A program made the position numbers and the translations under genes. Shown here piece after piece: positions 7,087 to 13,867 of a DNA stretch of 13,867 nt; within the stretch, counting starts at the first letter, position 1; each line of letters opens with the position of its first letter. Source of the stretch: Bacteroidota bacterium (lineage in GTDB: Bacteria; Bacteroidota; Rhodothermia; Rhodothermales; JAAAOL01); the NCBI GenBank assembly GCA_009908885.1, contig JAAAOL010000016.1, positions 1 through 13,867 on the forward strand, read 5' to 3'. Below the pieces are notes generated by a model, which was not told the origin of the DNA, did not search any database, and saw nothing but the letters and a program-made list of their open reading frames with translations.

Positions 7087-10000
7087 CGCCGGAGCACGAT
7101 CACCGTCCGGTCGTCGGTAGGCCGCGCGCTTCCGGAGAAGGCGTCGACGTCCGAGAGGATGCGCCGGGCGATAGCTTCTGCCGAGTCTGCCTTCGACAGA
7201 TCGAGCCCTTCGAGGAGCCGTGCGCGATAGCTGGCGCCGTCGCCCGCCTGCGCCTCCACCACGCCGTCCGAGCAGAGGACGACGCTGTCGTTCGGTTCCA
7301 GATCGACCTCGACGGCCCGGTACCGGGCCGCGCGGATCTTACCCAGCGGCGGGCACGCGACGGCCTGCTCCAGCCGCCAGGCCGTCGCTCCGCGCTGGAC
7401 GACGGGCGGCTCGCACCCGGCATTGACGAACCGAAGGCGTCCCCGGTCCACGTCCAGCACGCCGACGATGGCCGCGACGGCCGTCTCGCCGGAGAGCGCG
7501 TCGTAGATCGACCGGTTGAGCCGGGCGACGGCCTCGGCCAACTGGTTCGGGTCGCGCAGCTCGGCCAGGGTCGTCATCATGCCGCGCACGAGGGCCGCCT
7601 GGAACGCGCCTTCCATCCGCTTGCCCTCGACGTCCACCAGCAGGAGCAGCACGCGGCGTTCCGGCTCGATCCAGCGATAGTCGAAGTGGTCGCCGCCCAC
7701 CTCGTAGGCCGGGACGCAGGCGCCCGCGACCTCGAACGACGCGGCCTGCAGCGGGCGGGCGGGCTGCAGCTTCTGCTGGATGGTGCGCGCGGCGTGCACC
7801 TCCTGCCGGAAGCGCTCGCGCCGCAGGTGCCGCCGGTACGCCACGTAGCCGATCCCGGCAGTGGCGGCCAGCACACCCAGCACGAACCACCAGCTCGCAA
7901 ACCAGGGCGGGCGCACCGTAAAGGCGTAGCGCAGCGGCTCGGCCGACGGGACGCCGTCTCCATTCCAGGCGCGCACCTCCAGGGTGTAGTCGCGCGGGAC
8001 GAACAGAGCTGGCAGATTGGTGATCTGCACCCGCGCGTCCGTCGTCATCTCGGACCACGCCTCGTCGTATCCGAGGAACCGCGTCTGGTACCGCACGGCG
8101 CGCTCCCGCGTGAAGGTCAGGGCGGCGAAGGCAGCCTCGAACCGGTTGCGGCCCCAGGACTGCGCCTCGTACGCCACGGCTCGCAACACCACTTCGGGCG
8201 GGACCGTATTGCGCCGGTCGCGGTGCGGACGGTAGACGGTCAGCCCCTTCGGACTGCCGAAGTAGACCGCGCCATCCCGGCCCGTAACTACCGAGTTGAT
8301 GAAGGACGTCTCATCGTTCAGCAGCCCGTCGGTCTGCCGGAGGGTGCGCACGACGGCCAGCGTGCTCGGGTCGATCGCGGCGAGCCCTGCGTTCGTGCCG
8401 ACCCACATCCGCCCGTCGCGCGGCGAGGCGGCGAGGGCGACGACGTTGCGGACCGGCAGCCCGTCGACCGCCTGCACCGCCGCGAGCGACGGCTCGGCGA
8501 CGTAGAGCCCGTCCGTCGTGCCGATCCAGAGTTGCCCGTCGTGCCACGCCAGCGTCTGCACGGCGTCGGTCGGGGCGCCAGTGTCCGTCGTCCAGGCGGG
8601 CTCGAAGAGGGGCGTGGCGATTTCGCGTCCGCCGTCGCCCTCGCCCGGATGGCGGCGATGCAGGGCGCGCAACGAGTCGGCGTAGAGCGGGGCACGGCTG
8701 CGGTAGAGGCCGTGGTCGTCCGTCGCGATCCAGACGCGCCCGGCGGCATCGACCACAGCGCCTCCCGAGGCCGTCGCAGGGAAGCCCGCCGCCTGGCGAA
8801 ACGTGTACCACGCGCCGTCGACGAGGCAGGCCACCTTCAGGTAGCTCGCAAACCAGGTCGACGGGACGCGCGTCGTGTCCGCAGCGCTCTTGCGCAGATC
8901 CAGGTTCCGGATGGCGTAGACGTTGAAGAGGCGAAACGAGGTCGCCTGCCAGGCCGCACCGCCCAGCGTGAACGACGCCGTCTCGGTCGGGCCGACGGTG
9001 GGCGGACGCTCGCCCGCGGGATGCAGCGCCGTCGTCGGACCGTTCAGGCCGATCCAGAGGGTGCCGTCCGCGTCGCGGCCCAGCGCGTACAGCTCGTTGG
9101 TCGGTAGCCCGTCGGCCGCCTGCACCTGCTGAGGGGCGCCTTCCGAAGGCACGGCGACGAGCCCGCCCGGCGTCGCGATCCACAGCCGGTCGCGTTCCGG
9201 CAGCACGGCGGTGACGGACCCGGACGGCAGCGTGGGCGGCGCGCCGCTGCGGGAGCGGGCCGTGTAGTATGCGTAGGCCCGATAGTCCGGTGGCAGCTTC
9301 GAGAGCCCTTGGCTCTGCCCCACGTACAGGTTGCCCTCCCGGTCCGTACCGAGGCCGTAGGCCGTCGCGCTCAGCAGGCCGTGGCGCGGCCCGATGCGGC
9401 GCGGTCCCTCGGGGCCGAGTTGCAGCAGTCCGCCGCCGCTGGAGGCGACCCACAGCGACCCATCTGGCGTCTCAGCGATGGCTCGAATCCAGTGGCCGAG
9501 CGCATGCTCGACGGTCGTCTCCATGCCGTCGCCGAGCCGCCATACCTGCCCGTCGTACGTGCCGCCCCAGAGCCGCCCGCGCTGGTCCTCGTGCAGCGCC
9601 GTAGTGGTCGCATCCACCCCTGCCTCCGGAACGACCTCGAACGCGTCTGCGGGGGCGGCACCCGAGGCCCGGTCGAGCTGCAGCATGGTCCCGCCGCTGA
9701 GGGACGCCCACAGGGCGCCGTCGCGTCGCAGCGCGAGGGCATATACCTCTTCGTTCTCACCAGAGGCTTCGGTCGCTGTGCGGAACGTGTCGACCCGGGC
9801 CGTCCCGTCCCCGCATCGGTACCGGAGCACGCCATGGCCGCTCGTTCCGACCCAGACGTTGCCCGACGAATCGGCGGCGAGGGCGGCATCCGTCACGTAG
9901 CTGTCGAGCAGGTCCGCCCCGCAGTAGGTGGTGACGAAGCGGATGCGCTCGTGCGTGGCGTAGTCGTCCAGCGGCTGCGTGGAGACCGACAGCCCGCCGG

Positions 10001-10319
10001 TGCTCGGCACCCACAGAAAGCCGCCCGCATCCTGCAGAGCCCCGTGCACGTAGCGGCCCGCCAGCCCGTCCGCCGTCGTGTAGCGCTCCATCGTCCGCCC
10101 GTCGTAACGGACGAGGCCCGCGCCGGAGAGCGCCAGCCACAGAAAGCCGACGTCGTCCTGATAGATCGCCGTCACGCCGTTGGCCGGAAGCGGGGTCAGC
10201 GGGTCGTCAGAGGTGTAGTGCGTGAAGGGCAGCTCCTGCGCCCGCCCTGGGACCGCCAGCGACGCACCGAGCCCGACCACGAGGAGCACGACGGCGAGAC
10301 CCGACGGAAAGCGGCACAT
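7041..10319 (-). CDS. Membrane sensor phosphatase: Reg_prop beta-propeller + Y_Y_Y + SpoIIE/PP2C
   Basis: From the ATG at 10319 the protein is 1092 residues. A signal peptide (LAVVLLVVGLGASLAVPGRAQ) is followed by many Reg_prop blades (about 25-720, repeated G-x-L-W-x-G-T/L-W-I-G type units). Next come a Y_Y_Y domain (about 727-803), one transmembrane helix (about 805-825), a short linker helix (HAARTIQQKLQPA) and a SpoIIE/PP2C domain (about 850-1080). Metal-binding acids are intact: GGDHFD (Asp877, Asp880), DVEGK, CSDGV (Asp1018) and DDRT (Asp1069/1070). Most Reg_prop proteins end in histidine kinase or GGDEF outputs; a phosphatase output fits partner switching. The propeller would be periplasmic and the phosphatase cytoplasmic. 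A GTG at 10373 is possible but would put extra residues before the signal peptide. It converges on the STAS gene, its likely substrate. Confidence 0.95.
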   Translation of the reverse strand: MCRFPSGLAVVLLVVGLGASLAVPGRAQELPFTHYTSDDPLTPLPANGVTAIYQDDVGFLWLALSGAGLVRYDGRTMERYTTADGLAGRYVHGALQDAGGFLWVPSTGGLSVSTQPLDDYATHERIRFVTTYCGADLLDSYVTDAALAADSSGNVWVGTSGHGVLRYRCGDGTARVDTFRTATEASGENEEVYALALRRDGALWASLSGGTMLQLDRASGAAPADAFEVVPEAGVDATTTALHEDQRGRLWGGTYDGQVWRLGDGMETTVEHALGHWIRAIAETPDGSLWVASSGGGLLQLGPEGPRRIGPRHGLLSATAYGLGTDREGNLYVGQSQGLSKLPPDYRAYAYYTARSRSGAPPTLPSGSVTAVLPERDRLWIATPGGLVAVPSEGAPQQVQAADGLPTNELYALGRDADGTLWIGLNGPTTALHPAGERPPTVGPTETASFTLGGAAWQATSFRLFNVYAIRNLDLRKSAADTTRVPSTWFASYLKVACLVDGAWYTFRQAAGFPATASGGAVVDAAGRVWIATDDHGLYRSRAPLYADSLRALHRRHPGEGDGGREIATPLFEPAWTTDTGAPTDAVQTLAWHDGQLWIGTTDGLYVAEPSLAAVQAVDGLPVRNVVALAASPRDGRMWVGTNAGLAAIDPSTLAVVRTLRQTDGLLNDETSFINSVVTGRDGAVYFGSPKGLTVYRPHRDRRNTVPPEVVLRAVAYEAQSWGRNRFEAAFAALTFTRERAVRYQTRFLGYDEAWSEMTTDARVQITNLPALFVPRDYTLEVRAWNGDGVPSAEPLRYAFTVRPPWFASWWFVLGVLAATAGIGYVAYRRHLRRERFRQEVHAARTIQQKLQPARPLQAASFEVAGACVPAYEVGGDHFDYRWIEPERRVLLLLVDVEGKRMEGAFQAALVRGMMTTLAELRDPNQLAEAVARLNRSIYDALSGETAVAAIVGVLDVDRGRLRFVNAGCEPPVVQRGATAWRLEQAVACPPLGKIRAARYRAVEVDLEPNDSVVLCSDGVVEAQAGDGASYRARLLEGLDLSKADSAEAIARRILSDVDAFSGSARPTDDRTVIVLRRHASVSAASASSAVA

Positions 10320-10596
10320 GCGATGGGGACAGAAGGGGCGAGGGGAGTTTACAAAGTCGTAAGCGCAGCGCACAGGTTCAACGGCAGCGTATCCACGTCG
10401 TCTCGGGCGACTGTTTGGAAGCGTACTGCGCCGGAGACGCAGGTGCGGCAGGAATCGAACCTTTATATTTCCGTAATCCTCGGTGCAAACCGGTCCGAAA
10501 TTCCGTTCACTTTCGCGTTACTTAAAGAACGGGACTTGGACACGATTCCCCCGGCGGACGCCCATTACCCTCTATCCTCAACCAACCGTTTCGTCC
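10320..10596. promoter_or_regulatory. Divergent promoter region, sensor phosphatase / secreted protein
   Basis: This 277-bp gap separates two divergent starts, so both promoters should lie here. The only locally AT-rich part is about 10461-10530. TATATTTC at 10464-10471 differs by one base from the Bacteroidota -7 box TAnnTTTG, but I could not find a convincing -33 TTG partner. No sigma-54 element with correct spacing was found by eye. The region is otherwise unremarkable. Confidence 0.35.
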
Positions 10597-11721
10597 ATGA
10601 TGATGATTGCTACACCCCGCACGCTCCTTCACCGCTGCATCGCCCTGTGTGCCTGCCTCCTGCTGCTGCCGCTGACCGAGGCGCACGCCCAGATCGAACT
10701 GACGGGCAACGAGGTCCGCGCGCTGATCGAGAGCACCACCGAGATCGACGGCTTCACGACCGAGAGCGCATCGAGCCTGCAGGCCCTCGTCGATGCCAGC
10801 GGCGGCGGACAGACGTACGACTTCACCTCGGCCACCTTCGAGCAGACGCTGGAGGGCTCCGTCGAGCTGCTCACGTCGTTCACCGACGTACCCGGCGCGG
10901 ACGATGCGGCGCTCAGCGACGCTGGCGTCGTCCTGGCCTACAACTTCGAGGTCGATGACGTCGACGTGGACTCGACGGCCTGGATCTACCAGGACTTCGA
11001 CGACGACGGCGTCTATCAGCACGGCCTCGTCTTCCGCTCCACGGTGGACCTCGACGGCGACGGGTCGGCGCAGGACGAGATCAAGCTCACCTACTCGCCG
11101 CGATACCAGACGCTGGCCCTGCCGCTGACGTTCGGCACGTCGTGGACCAGCGAGACGACGCAGACGATCGCCTTCGCCGGGCAAACCATCGACAACGAGA
11201 CCACCCTCACCGCTGAGGTCGACGGCTATGGCACCCTCGTGACGCCTGCGGGCGAGGCCGACTGCCTCCGCATCCGCCGCGTCCTGGAGACGTCCTCCTT
11301 CGGCGGGACGACGACCACCGTTTCCTACGAGTTCATCACCGAGACGGGTATGAGCGCCAATCTCTCGGTCGACGCGACCGGACAGGTGACGTCGGCCTCG
11401 TACACCACGATGGAAGGCACCGGCACGGACGTGGAACCCGTCGACGGGGAGGTGCCCCGCGACGTCCATCTCGCGCAGAACTACCCCAATCCGTTCAACC
11501 CGCAGACGACGATCCGCTACGAGGTGCCCGAGGCGACGCACGTGCGCCTCGCCGTCTACGACATGCTCGGACGCGAGGTCGAGGTGCTGGTCGATCGCCA
11601 GCAGCCCGCGGGCACCTATCGGGCCACGTTCGCGGCGAACGATCTGCCCAGCGGCGTCTACCTCTACCAGCTCGACGCAGGCACCACCGCGCAGACGCGG
11701 CGGATGCTGCTGCTCAAATAA
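10597..11721 (+). CDS. Secreted protein with type IX secretion C-terminal sorting domain
   Basis: A 374-residue protein starting at the first of three consecutive ATGs. The Sec signal peptide has hydrophobic core CIALCACLLLLPL and probable cleavage after AHA (residue 31). The middle (about 32-285) is Thr/Asp-rich beta-type sequence I cannot assign. It contains two acidic loops, DFDDDG and DLDGDG, that resemble calcium-binding DxDxDG loops, though too few for a dockerin. The end (about 288-374) is a Por/T9SS sorting domain: AQNYPNPFNPQTTIRYEV, AVYDMLGREV, LPSGVYLYQL and a final RRMLLLK. In this system the domain guides export across the outer membrane and is often cleaved. The protein is divergent from the sensor phosphatase with a shared 277-bp control region, so co-regulation is possible. 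Its function is unknown. Confidence 0.9.
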   Translation: MMMIATPRTLLHRCIALCACLLLLPLTEAHAQIELTGNEVRALIESTTEIDGFTTESASSLQALVDASGGGQTYDFTSATFEQTLEGSVELLTSFTDVPGADDAALSDAGVVLAYNFEVDDVDVDSTAWIYQDFDDDGVYQHGLVFRSTVDLDGDGSAQDEIKLTYSPRYQTLALPLTFGTSWTSETTQTIAFAGQTIDNETTLTAEVDGYGTLVTPAGEADCLRIRRVLETSSFGGTTTTVSYEFITETGMSANLSVDATGQVTSASYTTMEGTGTDVEPVDGEVPRDVHLAQNYPNPFNPQTTIRYEVPEATHVRLAVYDMLGREVEVLVDRQQPAGTYRATFAANDLPSGVYLYQLDAGTTAQTRRMLLLK

Positions 11722-11765
11722 CGACTCAGTTCGTGAATTCGAACGTGTCTTGCCCCACGACGGCG

Positions 11766-11830
11766 GACCGCAGACGGCAGACCACGGAAACACGCGCATT
11801 CTGGCGGTCTGCCGTCCGTGGTCTGCGGTC
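11766..11830. repeat. Nested inverted repeat downstream of the secreted-protein gene
   Basis: GACGGCAGACC at 11773-11783 is perfectly inverted at 11806-11816. An outer pair, GACCGCA (11766-11772) and TGCGGTC (11824-11830), extends the stem across a 7-base bulge. An alternative pairing, CCACGG/CCGTGG (11782-11787 and 11816-11821), overlaps both. TTCTC follows rather than a clean T-run, so it is a weak terminator but a plausible REP-like dispersed element or 3'-end stabiliser. Confidence 0.6.
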
Positions 11831-11896
11831 TTCTCGATAGGCACAACTCGGGGTAATCGTAGCCACCATTGATCACCGACAATCGCAGAGCCCATT

Positions 11897-12517
11897 ATTT
11901 CCAAGCTCCTCCTCTTCAGCGACCTGCATTGCGACGCCCAGGCGGCGCGGCGGCTCGTCGAGCGGGCCCGCGCGGTGGACGTGGTCGTCGGCGCGGGCGA
12001 CTTCGCCAACCTGCGGCGCGGCCTCGACCGAACGATCTCGGTGCTCCAGGCCATCGGCCGCCCGACGATTCTCGTGCCGGGCAACAGCGAGTCGGACGAG
12101 GAGCTGCGCGCGGCCTGCCGGGACTGGCCCTCGGCGCGGGTGCTTCACGGCACGGGGGCGACGGCAGCGGGGGTGTCTTTCTACGGCCTCGGCGGCGGCG
12201 TGCCGGTGACGCCGTTCGGCGCGTGGAGCTGGGACTTCACCGAAGCCGACGCGGCGGACCTGCTGGCCGACGTTCCCGAAGGCGGCGTGCTCGTGTCCCA
12301 TTCGCCCCCGAAAGGCGTGGTCGACGTGTCGTCGAGCGGGCAGCGCCTGGGCAGCACCGCCGTGCGCGAGGCGATCCTGGACAAGCGGCCGGCCCTCGTC
12401 GTCTGCGGGCACATCCACGGCAGCGCCGGGCAGCAGGGCCGCCTCGGCGACACGGTGGTCATCAACGCGGGGCCGGACGGCGTCGTGTGGGACCTGGACG
12501 ATACGCCCGAACGCTGA
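11897..12517 (+). CDS. Calcineurin-like metallophosphoesterase (COG2129-like), non-canonical start
   Basis: About 206 residues. Metal-binding motifs appear in order: SDLHCD (D-x-H), GAGDF (GD), GNSESDEE (GN), SHSPPKGVVD (H) and CGHIHGSAGQ (GHxH). The SHSPPKG...GS..VREAI...CGHIHGS pattern matches the COG2129/Icc-related group, whose members hydrolyse phosphodiesters or phosphomonoesters; the physiological substrate is not predictable. The D-x-H motif lies upstream of the first usual start codon (GTG at 11975), which would remove a metal ligand. An in-frame stop at 11870-11872 limits the reading frame, leaving only ATT at 11894 or 11897 or ATC at 11882. I place the start at ATT 11897 (I-S-K-L-L-L-F-S-D). 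A sequencing or natural frameshift just upstream is the alternative. It probably forms its own unit, 175 bp after the secreted-protein gene. Confidence 0.8.
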   Translation: MSKLLLFSDLHCDAQAARRLVERARAVDVVVGAGDFANLRRGLDRTISVLQAIGRPTILVPGNSESDEELRAACRDWPSARVLHGTGATAAGVSFYGLGGGVPVTPFGAWSWDFTEADAADLLADVPEGGVLVSHSPPKGVVDVSSSGQRLGSTAVREAILDKRPALVVCGHIHGSAGQQGRLGDTVVINAGPDGVVWDLDDTPER

Positions 12518-12644
12518 CAGCTGCTGGCGCCGTCGCGGGCTCGTCGTCTGGGTAGCGCCGAAGGGGACCGCTCGCTGCGTCACGTCAGCGCTGGGGCGAG
12601 AGCGAGCCGTTCACGGCTGGCCGTCTTTTGGTCCTGACCTCGTA
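12518..12644. other. Short intergenic stretch after the metallophosphoesterase
   Basis: No coding sequence is visible. A small hairpin, AGCCG-TTCA-CGGCT at 12605-12618, is followed nine bases later by TCTTTT. It might act as a weak terminator for the metallophosphoesterase, but the stem is short and the T-run is offset. Confidence 0.3.
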
Positions 12645-12817
12645 TCATACCAACTCCGGTTAATCCGTTGTGGTATGGTGGTGTTGCTTGAGAAAACATC
12701 CCCCTGTCACTCCGCTACGCTCCGTGCCTTCCCCCTTCGTGAAGGGGGATCCGAGGGGGATGTGCCGCAGGTCAAGGGCTTGCTGAAACGACAACGCTAC
12801 AAGCGGATTTGGTATCA
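12645..12817. mobile_element. MITE-like non-coding element with imperfect 29-bp terminal inverted repeats
   Basis: The ends 12645-12673 and 12789-12817 are inverted copies matching at 21 of 29 positions, including ATACCAA, TCCG and CGTTGT. The 115-bp interior has no coding capacity but carries nested perfect hairpins: ACATCCCCCT (696-705 of 12000s) with AGGGGGATGT (12754-12763), and TCCCCCTT (12730-12737) with AAGGGGGA (12742-12749) around a CGTG loop. CTCGTA sits immediately left of the element (12639-12644) and again 5 bp beyond its right end (12823-12828), which may be an imperfect target duplication. The right end forms the lysR stop codon. No transposase is in the window, so mobility would depend on one elsewhere. 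Confidence 0.6.
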
Positions 12818-13705
12818 ACCCGCTCGTACGGTGGACCGGGCGGCGCCGAGAAACGCGGCCAGCACGGGCGAGTCGTTGTCCGCGCGCCACGCCATGCAGA
12901 GTGCTGGCGTGGGCGTCGCATCGCGGAGCGGCGCGAAGACGACCTCCTGCGTGCTGAGGCCGCGCCGGACCGATCCGGGCGCAAACGCCACCCCGAGTCC
13001 CGCCGACACGAGGCCGAGAATCACGAAGATCCGGTTGGCCTGTTGCGCAATCTGCGGGCTGAAACCCGCCCGCTGGCACAATCCGATGAGCGCATCGAAC
13101 AACTCGGGCTCGAACGGCCGCTCGAAGATGATGAACGGATCCTCGGCCAGATCGACCAGATCGACGGCCTCCGCCCCGGCCAGGCGATGCTCGGCAGGGA
13201 GCGCGATCATCACGGCCTCGCGGTCCACGGGCTCGCTCCTGATCGCCGCGCCGTCCGGGCCGAGGCCAGCGAACGCTACGTCGAGGGTGCCGTCCCGCAG
13301 CGCCGCGCGCTGGGCATCGGTCCGCATCTCGCGCAGGACGAGCTCCACGTCGGGCGCCGCCGCCCGGAACGCCCGCAGGATGCCCGGCAGCACGCCGTAG
13401 ATGGCCGGCCCCACGAAGCCGACGACGAGCCGTCCGACCTCGCCCCGAGCGGCGCGCCGCACCGTGCGTTGCGCCTGCTCTGCGCGCGCAAGGGTCTGCC
13501 GCGCCTCGGGGACAAACGCCCGACCGGCTGCCGTCAGCGCCACGGCGCGGTGGCTGCGGTCGAAGAGCGTCACGCCCAGTGTGTCTTCCAGCCGTTGGAT
13601 CTGGCGGCTCAGCGCCGACTGGGTGACGTGCACGTGCTCAGCCGCCTGCCGGAAGTTGAGCGTCTCGGCAACGGCCAGGAAGGAGCGAAGGTGACGGAAT
13701 TCCAT
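12815..13705 (-). CDS. LysR-type transcriptional regulator
   Basis: A 296-residue protein from the ATG at 13705, a typical length. The N-terminal winged HTH (about 1-60) reads MEFRHLRSFLAVAETLNFRQAAEHVHVTQSALSRQI in pieces characteristic of the family. A linker helix and a periplasmic-binding-like effector domain follow (about 88-290), beginning GRLVVGFVGPAIYGVLP. The effector-domain pattern resembles the aromatic-compound-responsive group (BenM/CatM-like), but the ligand is not determinable. An upstream extension to 13768 is possible but overlaps the dyad operator, so 13705 is preferred. It is divergent from the gene starting at 13825, the usual LysR arrangement for control of the neighbour and itself. 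Its TGA stop is the outermost triplet of the MITE-like element, so the original C-terminus may have been a few residues different. Confidence 0.95.
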   Translation of the reverse strand: MEFRHLRSFLAVAETLNFRQAAEHVHVTQSALSRQIQRLEDTLGVTLFDRSHRAVALTAAGRAFVPEARQTLARAEQAQRTVRRAARGEVGRLVVGFVGPAIYGVLPGILRAFRAAAPDVELVLREMRTDAQRAALRDGTLDVAFAGLGPDGAAIRSEPVDREAVMIALPAEHRLAGAEAVDLVDLAEDPFIIFERPFEPELFDALIGLCQRAGFSPQIAQQANRIFVILGLVSAGLGVAFAPGSVRRGLSTQEVVFAPLRDATPTPALCMAWRADNDSPVLAAFLGAARSTVRAG

Positions 13706-13730
13706 GGACGCAACCCCTGATGCGCCTAGT

Positions 13731-13775
13731 GCATCACGTTGATCAAAAGAATGCATGTAACTGATCACAAGATGC
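13731..13775. promoter_or_regulatory. 45-bp symmetric LysR operator candidate
   Basis: GCATCACGTTGATCA (13731-13745) and TGATCACAAGATGC (13762-13775) form an imperfect inverted repeat. The palindrome ATGCAT (13751-13756) sits exactly at the centre between the two TGATCA boxes. It lies 26 bp upstream of the lysR start and about 50 bp upstream of the divergent gene, where a LysR tetramer normally binds both promoters. The binding protein is inferred from position. Confidence 0.6.
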
Positions 13776-13824
13776 AGCGTGCGACAACCAACCGCTACCT
13801 TCCTGATATCAACCTGGAACTGCT

Positions 13825-13867
13825 ATGTCACTCACCCCTGCAGATCGTCTCGCCATCCACGAACTCT
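13825..13867 (+). CDS. N-terminal fragment, probable SnoaL/NTF2-like protein
   Basis: Fourteen codons are present from the ATG at 13825, reading MSLTPADRLAIHEL, before the window ends. The ADRLAIHEL opening is typical of small NTF2-like (SnoaL_4) proteins, which fold as a cone-shaped hydrophobic pocket and include hydratases, isomerases and many unknowns. It is divergent from the LysR gene across a 119-bp gap holding a symmetric dyad, so it is the likely LysR target. With so little sequence the family is only a reasonable guess; that a gene starts here is more certain. Confidence 0.5.
   Translation, partial: MSLTPADRLAIHEL

Noticed and set aside
7083..9107. 674-codon open frame on the + strand opposite the sensor phosphatase
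   Set aside because: It is antisense to a gene with intact domains; its product is rich in Arg/Gly/Pro/Val without recognisable motifs, as expected from GC-rich third positions.
9309..10958. 549-codon + strand frame crossing the sensor start and into the secreted-protein gene
   Set aside because: It spans a divergent promoter region and two confident genes in other frames, with no domain.
10522..12084. 520-codon - strand frame opposite the secreted protein
   Set aside because: The opposite strand has a clear signal peptide and T9SS domain; this frame shows only compositional openness.

Overview
The window is GC-rich chromosomal DNA from a Bacteroidota-type bacterium, most likely of the Rhodothermota/Rhodothermales branch. 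Three things point there: a secreted protein with a C-terminal type IX secretion sorting domain (NYPNPFNP signature), a Reg_prop/Y_Y_Y sensor of the kind abundant in Bacteroidota, and starts that mostly lack a Shine-Dalgarno sequence. The high GC content argues against typical low-GC Bacteroidetes. The species cannot be named from the sequence alone.

Layout. 1-63 is the tail of an OmpA-family gene, followed by a strong intrinsic terminator. 295-1224 (+) is a TPR protein. 1320-4179 (-) is a three-gene block, O-methyltransferase / SRPBCC protein / O-methyltransferase, read leftwards and resembling small-molecule tailoring genes. 4180-4900 is a 721-bp divergent intergenic region with an AT-rich island, several dyads and repeats, a sigma-54-like -24/-12 element and a possible structured leader RNA. 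4901-7086 (+) is a compact operon: a GAF/AAA+/Fis sigma-54 activator, an RsbW-like ATPase/kinase and a STAS anti-sigma antagonist. Converging on it with a 46-bp overlap is 7041-10319 (-), a large membrane sensor joining a Reg_prop beta-propeller and a Y_Y_Y domain to a SpoIIE/PP2C phosphatase. 10597-11721 (+) is the T9SS-sorted secreted protein, and 11897-12517 (+) is a metallophosphoesterase with no canonical start codon. 12645-12817 looks like a small MITE-like element whose right end forms the stop codon of a LysR regulator (12815-13705, -). A probable SnoaL/NTF2-like gene starts divergently at 13825 and runs off the window.

How the genes may work together. Four neighbouring genes provide every part of a partner-switching circuit (kinase, STAS substrate, PP2C phosphatase with a periplasmic sensor) together with a sigma-54 activator, and no alternative sigma factor gene is present. 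The inference is that the propeller senses an envelope signal, the phosphatase dephosphorylates the STAS protein, and the released RsbW-like protein, or the STAS protein, then controls the AAA+ activator. The sigma-54-like promoter and upstream dyad suggest that the activator may also control its own operon. This is the best candidate in the window for an undescribed system. The parts are recognisable families, but the wiring is inference.
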